In this document: piece after piece, positions 43,115-53,140 of the stretch
Layout of the letters: each line of letters opens with the position of its first letter
Numbering within the stretch: the stretch's first letter is position 1
Source of the DNA: Pirellulaceae bacterium
Lineage (GTDB): Bacteria > Planctomycetota > Planctomycetia > Pirellulales > Pirellulaceae
Assembly: GCA_019636385.1 (NCBI GenBank)
Contig: JAHBXT010000001.1
Location: 310,001-374,000 of the forward strand
Length of the DNA: 64,000 nucleotides
Direction of reading: 5' to 3'
Program-made: the position numbers and the translations under genes
The notes under the pieces: generated by a model
Database searches by the model: none
Told to the model about the DNA's origin: nothing
The model's input: the letters and a program-made list of their open reading frames with translations, nothing else

Positions 43115-44485
43115 CTAGTTCTCCAGCAATCCCTTGTAGTTCCTCATCAGCAGATGGTTGTCGATCTTTTGGATCAGATCAAACGCCACGCTAACGGCAA
43201 TCAGCAGCCCGGTTCCACCATAGAAATTGGCTACCGAAAAACTAACTCCGAGTTGCGTTTGAACCAGTACCGGCACAATCGCTACCAACGCCAAGAACGC
43301 GGCTCCGACATAGGTAATTCGAACCATCACTTTTTCCAGATAGTCCGCCGTGCGCTTACCGGGGCGATATCCAGGAATGAACGTCCCGTGATCCTTCAGA
43401 TTCTCAGACATTTCTTTGGGATTGAAGGTGATCGAAGTCCAGAAGTAGCAGAAGAAAAATATCAACAACACGTACAGGACGATGTAGGTCAACGATGTTC
43501 CACTCTGAAATGCGTTACTCAGGCCGTTGAAGAACTTTGCGAAAAAGTTCTCGCCACCCGGCGTTGTCAACCAGCCCGCAATCACCCCAAACAGGACTCC
43601 AGGCAACAGCAGCAAACTACTGGCAAAAATGATGGGCATTACGCCAGCCTGATTGATTCGCAGCGGCAGGTATTGCTTAGTTCCGCCGTAAACCCGGCGC
43701 CCGCGCACATGTTTGGCGCTTTGCGTTTGAATTCTACGCTGGCCCATGGTAATGAATACCACACCAAAGACCACCGCCACGAATAGCGCCGCCAGGACAA
43801 TTAACTTGTCCGGTCCGATCTCGCCGGATGATCCGCTAAGCTCGGCGGTCATGTTACCACGCAAGTCCAAAAGAGCTTGAGGCATTTGAGCTACGATACT
43901 GGCCATGATCAACAAGCTAATCCCATTGCCGATGCCGTATTCGTCAATCTGCTCTCCCAGCCACATCAGGAAGATAGTGCCACAGGTCATGATGAAGATG
44001 GCCGTGATCTGCCAGCCCCAATGTAGCGCCCCGGTAGCTGGATCCAGGAACTGAGGAGCCACTAAGCTGGAATTCTCGGACATGATGAAGTACTTGAGGT
44101 ACACATAACTCTGGATCAAGCAGAGGAAGACCGTCAAATAGCGGGTGTACTCATTAATCTTCCGCTGGCCGGCCTGACCTTCCTTGCGAAGTTGTTCGAT
44201 GGGCTTCCATACCGAACCCAGCAATTGGAAAACGATGGAAGCCGAGATGTAGGGCATGATGCCCAGACCGAAGATCGTTACCTGACGCAAATCAGTCGCC
44301 GCAAATACCGACACCTTCTGGAGGAAATCGTTCAGCTGGCTACCGGTGGTAGAATCCGAAGGCGGATTAACCATGGGCAGCCGGATTTGATAACCGACTC
44401 GATAAACGGCCAGCAATCCCAACGTCAGCAGAATCTTCTGACGCAGTTCCGGGATCGCAAAGACCGTCCTTAGTTTTTCCCACAT
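43115..44485 (-). CDS. secY: Preprotein translocase subunit SecY
   Basis: This 456-residue protein has ten membrane segments and forms the SecYEG channel in the inner membrane. It has the N-terminal ILLTLGLLAVYRVGYQIRLP, the plug-region style block ATDLRQVTIFGLGIMPYISAS and the later loop MSENLKDHGTFIPGYRPGKR (family: MAENLKKQGGFIPGIRPG). GAGGAG lies nine bases before the ATG. It follows rplO in normal spc-operon order. Confidence 0.97.
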   Translation of the reverse strand: MWEKLRTVFAIPELRQKILLTLGLLAVYRVGYQIRLPMVNPPSDSTTGSQLNDFLQKVSVFAATDLRQVTIFGLGIMPYISASIVFQLLGSVWKPIEQLRKEGQAGQRKINEYTRYLTVFLCLIQSYVYLKYFIMSENSSLVAPQFLDPATGALHWGWQITAIFIMTCGTIFLMWLGEQIDEYGIGNGISLLIMASIVAQMPQALLDLRGNMTAELSGSSGEIGPDKLIVLAALFVAVVFGVVFITMGQRRIQTQSAKHVRGRRVYGGTKQYLPLRINQAGVMPIIFASSLLLLPGVLFGVIAGWLTTPGGENFFAKFFNGLSNAFQSGTSLTYIVLYVLLIFFFCYFWTSITFNPKEMSENLKDHGTFIPGYRPGKRTADYLEKVMVRITYVGAAFLALVAIVPVLVQTQLGVSFSVANFYGGTGLLIAVSVAFDLIQKIDNHLLMRNYKGLLEN

Positions 44486-44538
44486 GGTCCCATGCTCCTC
44501 AAATTAAACTCGCGCCAACTCCGACTGGGCGAAACAAC

Positions 44539-45036
44539 TTAAGCTTTCGCTTTACGCAGGTCAGTAACTCGTTCACGCGGGGTGCGCTTAATACGCAACT
44601 TGGTTACCGAACCGCCAGCCGCTTTGATCTTCTGCTCGGCAGCAGCACTGAATCGATGCGCGGCGACCTGCAGCGGCTTGTCAACATCGCCGTCGGCCAG
44701 GATCTTCAGCGCATCATACCGGCACTTCACCAGCCCTTTGGCTTCTAAGGCCTGCGGGGTTACCTCTTGGCCCGAAGCGAAAACAGCTGAGATGTCTCCC
44801 ACATTGACCGCGACCACATCCAGAGCATAACTGTTGTTAAAGCCGCGCTTGGGAACGCGCCGAATCATCGGCAAGTCCTCACCGACCATGCCTGGATGGC
44901 GCGAATAACCGCTGCGCGACTTATGTCCATCCTGACCGCGTCCACACAACTTGCCTTGCCCGGCACCCTTGCCGCGACCAACGCGCAGTTTGCGTCGATG
45001 CTTGGAAATGTTTTGATTGGCTTGGTCGATTCTCAT
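44539..45036 (-). CDS. rplO: 50S ribosomal protein L15
   Basis: This 165-residue L15 has the Gly/Lys-rich N-terminus [20 protein letters not shown] and the [10 protein letters not shown] block. The ATG overlaps the rpsE stop (ATGA). No L30 gene (rpmD) stands between rpsE and rplO, as it does in many other bacteria. The tail RKAKA is slightly extended. Confidence 0.97.
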   Translation of the reverse strand: MRIDQANQNISKHRRKLRVGRGKGAGQGKLCGRGQDGHKSRSGYSRHPGMVGEDLPMIRRVPKRGFNNSYALDVVAVNVGDISAVFASGQEVTPQALEAKGLVKCRYDALKILADGDVDKPLQVAAHRFSAAAEQKIKAAGGSVTKLRIKRTPRERVTDLRKAKA

Positions 45037-45545
45037 GACAGTTTTACCCCTCGCAGCAATTCGACGTCTTCGCGAGTCCGCAACTGCTGCAACGCCTTGA
45101 ACGTAGCTTTGACAAGCACCGATGGATTATTCGAGCGGAAGCTCTTGGTCAAAATGTCACGGATACCGGCAGCTTCGCAAACGGCGCGTACGGCAGGGCC
45201 TGCGATGATCCCGGTACCGGGACTAGCCGGTAATAAAACGACTTTGGCTGCACCATAAGTTCCGATGACTCGATGTGGAATGGTCCCCGAGACGATAGGG
45301 ACGCGAATCGTTTCGCGGTTGGCCTGCTTCTGAGCCTTCTGAACACTGGGCGGAACCTCGTTGGCCTTGCCGTAGCCGTAGCCGACACGCCCTTTGCCGT
45401 CGCCGACGACAACCAGCGCCGCAAAGCTAAACCGTCGGCCACCCTTGACCACCGCTGCACAGCGTTTGATATTCAAGACGCGCTCAATTGAGCCGTCGGT
45501 ACTGGAATCCGTATTTGCGTTAGCCACGATGCCCGGCACTCCCAC
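45033..45545 (-). CDS. rpsE: 30S ribosomal protein S5
   Basis: This 170-residue S5 has [20 protein letters not shown] and [20 protein letters not shown] in the N-domain and [19 protein letters not shown] in the C-domain. It starts with GTG; a second in-frame GTG at 45527 has GGGAG upstream (11-base spacing), so the N-terminus is uncertain by six residues. S5 helps decoding accuracy and mRNA unwinding. Confidence 0.96.
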   Translation of the reverse strand: MGVPGIVANANTDSSTDGSIERVLNIKRCAAVVKGGRRFSFAALVVVGDGKGRVGYGYGKANEVPPSVQKAQKQANRETIRVPIVSGTIPHRVIGTYGAAKVVLLPASPGTGIIAGPAVRAVCEAAGIRDILTKSFRSNNPSVLVKATFKALQQLRTREDVELLRGVKLS

Positions 45546-45560
45546 AACTGGTTAAAAAAT

Positions 45561-45920
45561 CTAAATCTGTAAACCGGCCTCACGCGCAGCATCGGCAAAG
45601 GCTGCCAAACGGCCGTGATACTTAGCCGAACCGCGATCCATGCACGCTTGAGCAACGCCTGCCGCCTTGGCTTTTTGGCCGATCAACCTGCCGACTTCAG
45701 CTGCAGCCTGGCAATTGCCGCCACCTTGCTCGAAACCCTTGCCGGTGGTTGAAGCCGAAAACAGTGTCTTGCCAGAGTCATCGTCGATGGCCTGGCAATA
45801 AAAATGCTTCAGCGTTCGATGCACACTCAGCCGTGGGCACTGCGCAGTACCGTGAAGCTTTTTGCGCACGCGAAAGCCCCGACGCTCACGCTGCTTGTTG
45901 ATTACTTTCCTAAGTTTCAT
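45561..45920 (-). CDS. rplR: 50S ribosomal protein L18
   Basis: This 119-residue L18 binds 5S rRNA. Motifs are RVRKKLHGTAQCPRLSVHRT, YCQAIDDDSGKTLFSAST and the C-terminal YHGRLAAFADAAREAGL. AGGTGG lies just before the ATG. It sits between rplF and rpsE. Confidence 0.97.
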   Translation of the reverse strand: MKLRKVINKQRERRGFRVRKKLHGTAQCPRLSVHRTLKHFYCQAIDDDSGKTLFSASTTGKGFEQGGGNCQAAAEVGRLIGQKAKAAGVAQACMDRGSAKYHGRLAAFADAAREAGLQI

Positions 45921-46008
45921 GGCCCACCTGCCAGTACAATCAAATCAAAATATTGTTATTAACTTCTCGTCGCCACCCAGGCCCGAGCAGGAACTCGTCG
46001 ATGCAAGT

Positions 46009-46545
46009 CTAAGTAGCCGACTTACCTGGCTTGATCTTCACTTGCTCCCCTTGGTAGCGAATTCCCTTGCCCTTGTAGGGCTCCGGCTTACGCAACGCCC
46101 TGACTTCAGCCGCAAATTGGCCAACCTGTTGTTTGTCGCAACCCTGTACCACGATGTGCGTTTGGTCGGGGCAAGTAACCGACAAGCCCTCGGGAATTGC
46201 CTTCTTGAGCTCGTTGGCAAATCCCACGCGCAGTTGCAACTGTTTGCCTTGTATGGCACACAGGTAGCCAACACCGACCACCTCCAGCCGCTTCTCGTAG
46301 CCGTTCTTGACTCCGTGAATCATATTGTTAATCACCGCCCGCGTCAGCCCGTGCAGTTCGCGCGCCGTCCGTGATTCGGTATCGCGACTTACGCAGACCG
46401 AGCCATCGGACACCGCCACCGAAACCTCGGGGCGACACTGAAACTGCAATTTGCCTTTGGGGCCTTCGACCAGTACTGTCCGATCTTGGACGCTAACTTT
46501 CACGCCATCCACGATAGCTACTGGTTTCTTACCGATACGCGACAT
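46009..46545 (-). CDS. rplF: 50S ribosomal protein L6
   Basis: This 178-residue L6 starts MSRIGKKPVAIVDGVKVSVQ and ends with the family block YKGKGIRYQGEQVKIKPGKS. The two repeated L6 domains are intact. It contacts the sarcin-ricin loop region of 23S rRNA. It lies between rpsH and rplR. Confidence 0.97.
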   Translation of the reverse strand: MSRIGKKPVAIVDGVKVSVQDRTVLVEGPKGKLQFQCRPEVSVAVSDGSVCVSRDTESRTARELHGLTRAVINNMIHGVKNGYEKRLEVVGVGYLCAIQGKQLQLRVGFANELKKAIPEGLSVTCPDQTHIVVQGCDKQQVGQFAAEVRALRKPEPYKGKGIRYQGEQVKIKPGKSAT

Positions 46546-46627
46546 GATTCAGCCGATCAAACTTGGTTCCAAAACTTCAGGCCACTTCCCGACACCACTG
46601 TGTTCCCGATATCACTGTGGGCAGTGG

Positions 46628-47023
46628 TTAACAAACTTCGCACAAAACTTCGCCACCGAGCTTCTGCTGACGAGCCTCACGATCGCTGACCATGCCCTTG
46701 CTGGTACTGAGAATCGAAATCCCCATGCCATTAAGCACTGGACGCAGATCGGTGCACTTGCTATAGACTCGCCGGCCAGGCTTGCTGACTCGTCGAATCG
46801 ACTGAATCACACGCTCGCCGTTAGGACCATACTTCAGCTCGATACGCAATTGCTTTACAGGCTGAGAATCGATTACCTGGAAGTCCCAAATATAGCCTTC
46901 GCGCTTGAGTACCTCGGCCAGTCCCAGCTTGAGACGGGACGTGGGTACATCCACGTGAGGTCGCTCTACACGAACAGCATTGCGAATTCGAGTCAGCATG
47001 TCAGCGATAGGGTCAGTCAACAT
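46628..47023 (-). CDS. rpsH: 30S ribosomal protein S8
   Basis: This 131-residue S8 begins MLTDPIADMLTRIRNAVRVE and contains the C-terminal GMGISILSTSKGMVSDREAR and GGEVLC. It binds the central domain of 16S rRNA and in other bacteria represses the spc operon. The very last residues (EVC) differ from the usual VW ending, a small change. Confidence 0.97.
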   Translation of the reverse strand: MLTDPIADMLTRIRNAVRVERPHVDVPTSRLKLGLAEVLKREGYIWDFQVIDSQPVKQLRIELKYGPNGERVIQSIRRVSKPGRRVYSKCTDLRPVLNGMGISILSTSKGMVSDREARQQKLGGEVLCEVC

Positions 47024-47196
47024 CGCAGTATGTTTCCCCTTTGGCGAAACTATTAAAGACTATCTTGCGGGACAGTCCGCGTTGGCCAGACAATTTCCAG
47101 CCGCCGCATCATCAAACACTACATCATTCAATTCAGCCTTGTTAACCGGCGGTCGCCAGCCACAGGACTCCAACGCAATCAATCCACAATCCCACG

Positions 47197-47382
47197 TCAC
47201 CAGCTTGCCTTACGAACCCCAGGAATCATTCCTTGGTCGGCCAGCTTCCGAAAACAGATGCGGCAAATTCCAAACTTGCGATACACCGCGCGGGGCCGTC
47301 CGCACAGCTTGCAACGATTCTCTCTTCGGACACTAAACTTGGGTGTTCGATTGGCTTTGGCTATTTTGCTTTTACTGGCCAC
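47197..47382 (-). CDS. rpsN: 30S ribosomal protein S14, zinc-binding type
   Basis: This 61-residue S14 of the short zinc type (type Z) has a complete CxxC...CxxC site: [20 protein letters not shown]. It starts with GTG. It binds the 3' major domain of 16S rRNA in the head. It is notable that S14 keeps its zinc ligands while L36 and L33 in the same genome do not. Confidence 0.97.
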   Translation of the reverse strand: MASKSKIAKANRTPKFSVRRENRCKLCGRPRAVYRKFGICRICFRKLADQGMIPGVRKASW

Positions 47383-47502
47383 GGGTTCTGCTATCCACGT
47401 AGGTATTGGGAACTAATGAAATATCACAGGTCAATTAAATCGATCGATCAACAGTTTCAGGCGTGTGATTTACTCAGTTTTGCTCAGCAGCGATCGCCTC
47501 AA

Positions 47503-48069
47503 TCAGGCCGATCGACTCTTCTCTTTCGGAGCTTGGAACGGCATGCCCAAGGCAGCTAACAGTTCAAAGCCTTGTTCGTTGGTAGTTGCCGAAGTCGTAA
47601 TCGTGATGTTCATGCCTTGGGGCTTGAGGTACTTGTCAGGGTTCAATTCTGGAAACACTAACTGCTCACTCAATCCCAGCGAATAATTGCCGCGTCCATC
47701 AAAGGCGGTCCGACTGATACCACGGAAGTCACGCACGCGCGGCAGTACAACGCTGATCAGTCGATCCAAGAATTCATACATCCGCTGGCGGCGAAGAGTC
47801 ACCTTGCAGCCGATGTTCATGTCTTCGCGCAATTTGAAATTGGCAACCGACTGACGAGCCTTAGTGTAGACCGGTCGCTGACCGGCCATATCAGTCATGG
47901 CGTCAAAGGCCAATTCCAAATTCTTCTTGTCGGCGACGGCTGAACCCACCCCCATATTGATAACAATCTTCTCTAGCCGAGGCACGGCCATTGGATTGGT
48001 AATGCCCAACTGCTTTGCCAACTGCGGGCGAACTTGCTGTTCGTAAAGTTCTTGTAATCGTGGAGCCAT
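47503..48069 (-). CDS. rplE: 50S ribosomal protein L5
   Basis: This 188-residue L5 contains PRLEKIVINMGVGSA, TKARQSVANFKLREDMNIGC and RVRDFRGISRTAFDGRGNYS. It binds 5S rRNA and contacts the P-site tRNA. It is standard length with a short basic tail and sits between rplX and rpsN. Confidence 0.97.
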   Translation of the reverse strand: MAPRLQELYEQQVRPQLAKQLGITNPMAVPRLEKIVINMGVGSAVADKKNLELAFDAMTDMAGQRPVYTKARQSVANFKLREDMNIGCKVTLRRQRMYEFLDRLISVVLPRVRDFRGISRTAFDGRGNYSLGLSEQLVFPELNPDKYLKPQGMNITITTSATTNEQGFELLAALGMPFQAPKEKSRSA

Positions 48070-48154
48070 CTCTGGGGCTTCCTATCTCACATCAAATTCG
48101 TGTGGAAATGTAAAAAAATCTTGTGTCGCTATTCAAAATCGCACTGCGGTGCGG

Positions 48155-48505
48155 TCACTTCTTGCCAGCATGAGCGGCTCGCGCCGGCGCAATTGTGCCC
48201 AACGAAACGCCACTGGCCTTGGCATATCGCTCTTTGCTGCCATCCTGCAAAAATCGTACGCCCAATCGGGATCGCTTACCGGTCTGTGGGCAAATCAACA
48301 TCACGTTACTGGCGTCGATTGGCATCTCGCGGCTCAATCGACCGCCCTGAGGATTCTTGGCACTGCGCCGAACGTGTTTGTAAACTTTGTTAACACCTTC
48401 CACGGTAACGTGCCCCGTCTGACGATTGACCGCCAGAACTTTCCCTTGCGTTCCCTTGTATTCACCGCGAATCACCAGGACCAAATCTTCTTTACGCAAC
48501 AACAT
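48155..48505 (-). CDS. rplX: 50S ribosomal protein L24
   Basis: This 116-residue L24 has the KOW motif block LVLVIRGEYKGTQGKVLAVN and the conserved GRLSREMPIDASNVMLICP. It initiates large-subunit assembly near the tunnel exit. It has a C-terminal extension rich in Ala and Lys. Confidence 0.96.
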   Translation of the reverse strand: MLLRKEDLVLVIRGEYKGTQGKVLAVNRQTGHVTVEGVNKVYKHVRRSAKNPQGGRLSREMPIDASNVMLICPQTGKRSRLGVRFLQDGSKERYAKASGVSLGTIAPARAAHAGKK

Positions 48506-48610
48506 GGCCGTACCCTACTGGAACCACTGTACTCTTAAACTGACTGCACCTGCAACCGAACCATTCACACTACAGACCGCGCGCCGCCAACACCCTATGG
48601 CTGACAACTG

Positions 48611-48979
48611 TCACACCACCTCACTAGCCAAACTAACAATCTTCATAAACTTGCGGTCACGCAACTCGCGAGCCACCGCACCGAAAATGCGTGTTCCACG
48701 AGGATTTGCATCCTTATCGATCAACACTACTGCATTGGAATCGAAGCGGATGTAACTACCGTCGGCGCGGCGCGTCGGCTGCTTGCAGCGGACAACCACC
48801 GCCCGAACAACCGCCTTCTTCTTGACGTCACTACCGGCTTGCACCGACTTGACCGAACAAATAATCACGTCTCCCAGGCCAGCGTACCGCCGACGCGTGC
48901 CACCGAGCACCTTGATACACATCACTTCCTTAGCACCGCTGTTATCTGCTACGGCGAGTCGTGTTTCTTGTTGGATCAT
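48611..48979 (-). CDS. rplN: 50S ribosomal protein L14
   Basis: This 122-residue L14 starts [20 protein letters not shown] and ends [19 protein letters not shown], with [14 protein letters not shown] matching the family end. Length and motifs are standard. It forms an intersubunit bridge. Confidence 0.98.
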   Translation of the reverse strand: MIQQETRLAVADNSGAKEVMCIKVLGGTRRRYAGLGDVIICSVKSVQAGSDVKKKAVVRAVVVRCKQPTRRADGSYIRFDSNAVVLIDKDANPRGTRIFGAVARELRDRKFMKIVSLASEVV

Positions 48980-49075
48980 GTTCTGACCGTTGGGAAATAA
49001 GTTGTCTGTGTTGACTTAATTGTGTTAATTTGGCTCCGGCCCGACCGGAGTCACTCAGGCAGCACCGAGAACTGC

Positions 49076-49408
49076 TTAGGATGCTCCACCACTAAGCTGG
49101 TCGATCGTCTTTGTTTCCTCGGTCGACTCTGAGCGCCTGGCAGCTCGCAAAGCCGCCAAGTCGATCTCTTTATTCTTCTCCAGCACGCGCACTAGCTTCC
49201 AGCGTTTGGTGCGGCTTACCGGTCGGCACTCAACGATTTCCACCGTGTCACCCATGGCGGACTGATTGTCTTCGTCATGTACGTGGCACACCGTTCTTCG
49301 ACGCACGAATTTGCCGTACTTGGGATGCCGTACCAATCGATCAATTTCGACGCGCCGCGTCTTGGACGTCTTATCGCTGGCTACCACTCCCACAACAATA
49401 TTTGCCAT
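49076..49408 (-). CDS. rpsQ: 30S ribosomal protein S17
   Basis: This 110-residue S17 has the core [20 protein letters not shown] and [20 protein letters not shown]. It is longer than the usual 80-90 residues because of a charged tail ([18 protein letters not shown]). It binds 16S rRNA early in assembly. Confidence 0.96.
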   Translation of the reverse strand: MANIVVGVVASDKTSKTRRVEIDRLVRHPKYGKFVRRRTVCHVHDEDNQSAMGDTVEIVECRPVSRTKRWKLVRVLEKNKEIDLAALRAARRSESTEETKTIDQLSGGAS

Positions 49409-49527
49409 AGTCGCCTACCGCTGTTCTTTCTGACCTAATCTGATTCAATCTGCTCGACGCCATCTGCCCCAAAGTAACCCTTGAGGCCGCTGTCACTCGA
49501 AATGCTCACTGCCAGGTGATTACTACG

Positions 49528-49734
49528 CTACGCCGTCGCCGACTTTCGTCGAATGCGCTCGGTTTGCAAGGTACGGATGCGCGCTATCATCCGTCGGTTG
49601 CGGCGCTTTTCGGAAGTCGCCTTGACCTTTTCCGTCTGTGCTTTGACTCGCAAATGGAACAACTGATTGGCGGCATCCTTAGCCGTCAGTTCCAACTGCT
49701 CGTCACTCATCTCGCGCAAGTCACCAAGTTTCAT
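49528..49734 (-). CDS. rpmC: 50S ribosomal protein L29
   Basis: This 68-residue L29 starts MKLGDLREMSDEQLELTAKD, with the second helix RNRRMIARIRTLQTERIRRK. ATG 49734 is chosen by the family N-terminus rather than the longer frame to 49785. L29 lies at the tunnel exit. Gaps of 119 and 141 bases flank it, wide for this operon. Confidence 0.96.
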   Translation of the reverse strand: MKLGDLREMSDEQLELTAKDAANQLFHLRVKAQTEKVKATSEKRRNRRMIARIRTLQTERIRRKSATA

Positions 49735-49875
49735 GACAATTGTCTCTCCAGCGGCAGCTTTCACGTTGTGAAGACAACCGCTCACTTAACCCTACAAAAC
49801 CGAATCCTCGTTACCCTACAGTCCGCCATTGGCCACCGACCGCACACGGTCGGCCAACGCCCATACGCGCCCCCT

Positions 49876-50292
49876 TTAAGCTGGTCGACGACGAATGAGC
49901 CGAACCGGCAATGGCAACTTGGCAGCCAAACGCGCGAAGCAAATCTTTGCCTGCTGTTCGGATACTCCTGCCAACTCATACAAAATCGTGCCCGGCTTAA
50001 TGACAGCCACCCAGGCTTCCGGCTCTCCCTTACCCTTACCCATGCGCGTCTCCAAAGGCTTGGAGGAAATAGGCTTGTCGGGGAAAATACGGATATACAA
50101 TCGGCCTTCGCCGCGCACGTACTGCTGTGCCGCGATACGGCCAGCTTCGATTGTGCGCGCCTTGATCCAACCGCCTTGAGTCGCCTGCAACCCGTAGTCA
50201 CCAAAGACCACTTTGTTACCCCGGGTAGCACTACCTTTTATGCGCCCTCTTTGGCTTTTTCGATGCATTACCCGCTTGGGCATCAGCGCCAT
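49876..50292 (-). CDS. rplP: 50S ribosomal protein L16
   Basis: This 138-residue L16 starts MALMPKRVMHRKSQRGRIKG, matching the family MLMPKR... N-terminus, and contains GRLYIRIFPDKPISSKPLET and the RMGKGKGEPEAWVA block. ATG 50292 lies inside rpsC with GGGAG nine bases upstream, so the two genes overlap by 62 bases in different frames. L16 is needed for A-site function. Confidence 0.96.
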   Translation of the reverse strand: MALMPKRVMHRKSQRGRIKGSATRGNKVVFGDYGLQATQGGWIKARTIEAGRIAAQQYVRGEGRLYIRIFPDKPISSKPLETRMGKGKGEPEAWVAVIKPGTILYELAGVSEQQAKICFARLAAKLPLPVRLIRRRPA

Positions 50293-50953
50293 CGGTCGAG
50301 TCTCCCGAGTAAAAACCTTGATTGATCCACACTTGAACACCCAGATTCCCTTGAGGCGTGGACGCCTCAGCGAATCCATAGTCGATCTTTGCCTGCAATG
50401 TGCTCAGGGGCAACGATCCTGTACTAGCCTTTTCACAGCGAGCCATTTCCGCTCCGCCCAAACGCCCTGACAACTGAACCTTGATTCCCTTGGCACCAGC
50501 GTCCATGGTCGTTTCCAGAGCCCGCTTCATTGTTCGACGGAAGTTGGCACGCTTCATCAACTGCTGCGCGATATCCTCAGCCACTAACCGAGCCTGAATC
50601 TCAGGTCGCGCAATCTCTTCGATCTTCAAATTGACGCGCCGTCCAACCAGCGACTGCAGTTCTTCCTGCAGCTTCTCAACTTCCTGACCCTTCTTACCAA
50701 TAATCAGTCCAGGCCGAGCCACGAACAGCACTACCCGTACTTCATCGCGCGTACGCTCAATCTCAATCCGATCGATGCCAGCGCTGCGATATTGCGACTG
50801 GAACTTAGGATCGGGATGATTGCGAACGAAGTGTCGAATCTTCTGATCCTCAACAAGCAGCTCGGCATACTCCTTCTTAGAAGCATACCAGCGGCTCTTC
50901 CAGCCAACGACCACGCCGGTTCGAAAACCAACTGGATTGACCTTTTGACCCAT
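50231..50953 (-). CDS. rpsC: 30S ribosomal protein S3
   Basis: This 240-residue S3 starts MGQKVNPVGFRTGVVVGWKS and has the KH domain motif VLFVARPGLIIGKKGQEVEK. The C-domain ends GNLGVQVWINQGFYSGDSTD followed by a basic tail (ASKKPKRAHKR). The tail is coded in the region that overlaps the rplP start. S3 contacts mRNA at the entry site. Confidence 0.97.
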   Translation of the reverse strand: MGQKVNPVGFRTGVVVGWKSRWYASKKEYAELLVEDQKIRHFVRNHPDPKFQSQYRSAGIDRIEIERTRDEVRVVLFVARPGLIIGKKGQEVEKLQEELQSLVGRRVNLKIEEIARPEIQARLVAEDIAQQLMKRANFRRTMKRALETTMDAGAKGIKVQLSGRLGGAEMARCEKASTGSLPLSTLQAKIDYGFAEASTPQGNLGVQVWINQGFYSGDSTDGADAQAGNASKKPKRAHKR

Positions 50954-51019
50954 AAATCACTCGCTTGTAGAAAATTGCCTACGCCAACCAACGCTCTGAA
51001 AAATGCTCAACCTACCCGA

Positions 51020-51391
51020 CTATTCCAATCCACTGCCTAGCTCATCAATGGTCTTCAGCACCACGGTAATGTGCGACGAACGACGCAAAATACCAAAGGC
51101 CATGCCACGCGCACGCGGTCGAATTCGCTTAAACATCGGACCACCGTCGATGCGAGCATCCACCACTACCAGCCGCTCTGGATTATGCGTGACGCCCTTG
51201 TTCTGTTCAGGATCCTGCGCATTGCCGATGGCGCTACGAACCACCTTCTCCAGCATTCTCGCGCCGCGCTGGGGCTGGTACTTCAGGATATCCAAGGCTT
51301 CGTCGGCAAACTTACCGCGCACCAAATCCGCCAGCGGTCGCACTTTTCGCGAGCTAATGCGAGCGTAGTTGTGAGTGGCTCGAAATGACAT
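51020..51391 (-). CDS. rplV: 50S ribosomal protein L22
   Basis: This 123-residue L22 begins MSFRATHNYARISSRKVRPL and ends with the beta-hairpin block RIRPRARGMAFGILRRSSHI that lines the exit tunnel. ATG 51391 is preferred over 51424 by the family N-terminus and AGGA nine bases upstream. Confidence 0.97.
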   Translation of the reverse strand: MSFRATHNYARISSRKVRPLADLVRGKFADEALDILKYQPQRGARMLEKVVRSAIGNAQDPEQNKGVTHNPERLVVVDARIDGGPMFKRIRPRARGMAFGILRRSSHITVVLKTIDELGSGLE

Positions 51392-51460
51392 CTCTACAAA
51401 TCCTAAAATGAAGTTCAAATGCACCGAACGGTTGGCGACCAGTCACTGCGACTGCCGGAA

Positions 51461-51736
51461 CTACTTCTTTGCACCCTTTCCAGAGTGACCGCGAAACGTT
51501 CGTGTAGGAGCGAATTCGCCCAACTTATGCCCCACCATGTCTTCGGTCACGAAGACACGCATGTGCTGCTTGCCGTTGTGAACCATGAAAGTCATGCCAA
51601 CAAACTCAGGCACAATCGTGCAGCGCCGAGCCCAGGTCGTAATCGGTTCGCCATCTTTGCGCGAATCACGCGCTGCGGTTACTTTGCCGAACAACCGCGG
51701 ATCGACGAACGGCCCCTTTTTTGTTGAGCGTCCCAT
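51461..51736 (-). CDS. rpsS: 30S ribosomal protein S19
   Basis: This 91-residue S19 starts [20 protein letters not shown] and ends [23 protein letters not shown] 51736 is chosen over 51769 from the family start. It sits in the small-subunit head between rplB and rplV. Confidence 0.97.
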   Translation of the reverse strand: MGRSTKKGPFVDPRLFGKVTAARDSRKDGEPITTWARRCTIVPEFVGMTFMVHNGKQHMRVFVTEDMVGHKLGEFAPTRTFRGHSGKGAKK

Positions 51737-51838
51737 AAATTTATCAATCTCCCAATTTGCAATGCCCAATCGAGCAGTGTCTTATTTTGCAGCGTCTTAT
51801 CTATCCAGCGACTTAAACCGCCTGACCAACCAATCTGA

Positions 51839-52696
51839 CTAGCGAAGCTTCAACTGGCCATACCGTCGCGAACGGCGACGACGAACAATGGCCGAGTTGG
51901 ACGGCTTGCGACGGGCGCGAGTCGAACCACCTTTGGTCGGCTTGCCTTGCGGAGTCACCGGATTGCGCCCCCCCTTGGTTCGGCCTTCACCGCCACCGTG
52001 CGGGTGATCGATTGGATTCATCGCAGTACCACGAACGTGAGGTCGACGGCCCTTCCAACGATTTCGTCCGGCCTTACCAATCACAACAGCACTATGATCA
52101 GGATTACTTGCCTTGCCGATTGTCGCTCGACAACCGCTGGGCACACGGCGAATTTCGCCGCTGGGCATCTGCAATTGAGCCCAATCTGCTTCGCGGGCCA
52201 TCAAGACCGCCAACGTACCGGCGCTACGACACAAAACGCCACCACGACCGGGCTGCATTTCAACACAAAACACTTCAGTGCCTGGCGGAATCCCCTTGAG
52301 CGGCAAACAGTTACCAACCTTAACCGGCGCATCCGGACCATTCTGAACCGTCTCGCCAGCCTTGAGCCCATCGGGAGCGACCACATAGGACTTGTGCCCA
52401 TCGGCGTAGACCAACAACGCGATACGGCACGAGCGATTCGGGTCATATTGAATCGAATCAACCTTGGCAGGCACGCCATCCTTATTCCGCTTGAAGTCGA
52501 TTAGCCGATACTGCTGCTTATGACCGCCTCCACGATGACGACAGGTGATCTTGCCTTGATTATTGCGGCCACCTTTCTTGCGACGAGGAATCAACAACGA
52601 CTTTTCAGGCACCGCACCGGGCGTCAGCTCCGAAAAATCGCTGACCGATGCGTTGCGCCGCCCAGGGCTCGTCGGCTTGTAAATTCGTATTCCCAT
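51839..52696 (-). CDS. rplB: 50S ribosomal protein L2
   Basis: This 285-residue L2 starts [20 protein letters not shown] and contains [20 protein letters not shown] and the peptidyl-transferase-side block [20 protein letters not shown]. The His in HPHGG is the conserved one linked to activity. It is standard length. The 123-base gap to rplW has a weak AT-rich inverted repeat (GCAATA 52713-52718, TATTGC 52737-52742). Confidence 0.98.
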   Translation of the reverse strand: MGIRIYKPTSPGRRNASVSDFSELTPGAVPEKSLLIPRRKKGGRNNQGKITCRHRGGGHKQQYRLIDFKRNKDGVPAKVDSIQYDPNRSCRIALLVYADGHKSYVVAPDGLKAGETVQNGPDAPVKVGNCLPLKGIPPGTEVFCVEMQPGRGGVLCRSAGTLAVLMAREADWAQLQMPSGEIRRVPSGCRATIGKASNPDHSAVVIGKAGRNRWKGRRPHVRGTAMNPIDHPHGGGEGRTKGGRNPVTPQGKPTKGGSTRARRKPSNSAIVRRRRSRRYGQLKLR

Positions 52697-52819
52697 TTTC
52701 AGTACCTAACTGGCAATAATCTATATCTCGAATATCTATTGCTCGGCTTAGCCACACTCTGGCGAACATAGCCACCCATAACCACCACGCTCTAGCCAAC
52801 CTAGCTACAGGCCGCCATC

Positions 52820-53131
52820 TTAGAAGAAGTCGATGCGATGCTCCGAATTCAGCTTCACAATCGCCTTCTTCCAGTTGCTGGTCTGGCCAGCCCGGTGACG
52901 GTATCGCCGAGACTTACCCTTGCGATTTTGCGTCATCACCTTGTCTACCTTCACATTGAACAACTCCTCAACCGCGCGACGCACGTCCGTCTTGGTCGCC
53001 AGCGGATGAATCTCAAACGCGTAATGATTGTTGCGAGTCGCGCGGTGCATCCCCTTTTCGGTCACCAGCGGGCGCACAATCACCTGATGCGACTCCAGCT
53101 TCAATCCAACACCAGCCTCTACTTCAGCCAT
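52820..53131 (-). CDS. rplW: 50S ribosomal protein L23
   Basis: This 103-residue L23 has the core VIVRPLVTEKGMHRATRNNH and VEELFNVKVDKVMTQNRKGK. It lies at the tunnel exit and is the docking site for trigger factor and SRP. GAGGTGG before the ATG lies next to the rplD stop (nine-base gap). Confidence 0.97.
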   Translation of the reverse strand: MAEVEAGVGLKLESHQVIVRPLVTEKGMHRATRNNHYAFEIHPLATKTDVRRAVEELFNVKVDKVMTQNRKGKSRRYRHRAGQTSNWKKAIVKLNSEHRIDFF

Positions 53132-53140
53132 GAACCACCT

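Noticed and set aside
43004..43786. 260-codon plus-strand open frame
   Set aside because: It is antisense to secY and the secY-rpsM gap; the Gln/His/Arg-rich composition is typical of a shadow frame.
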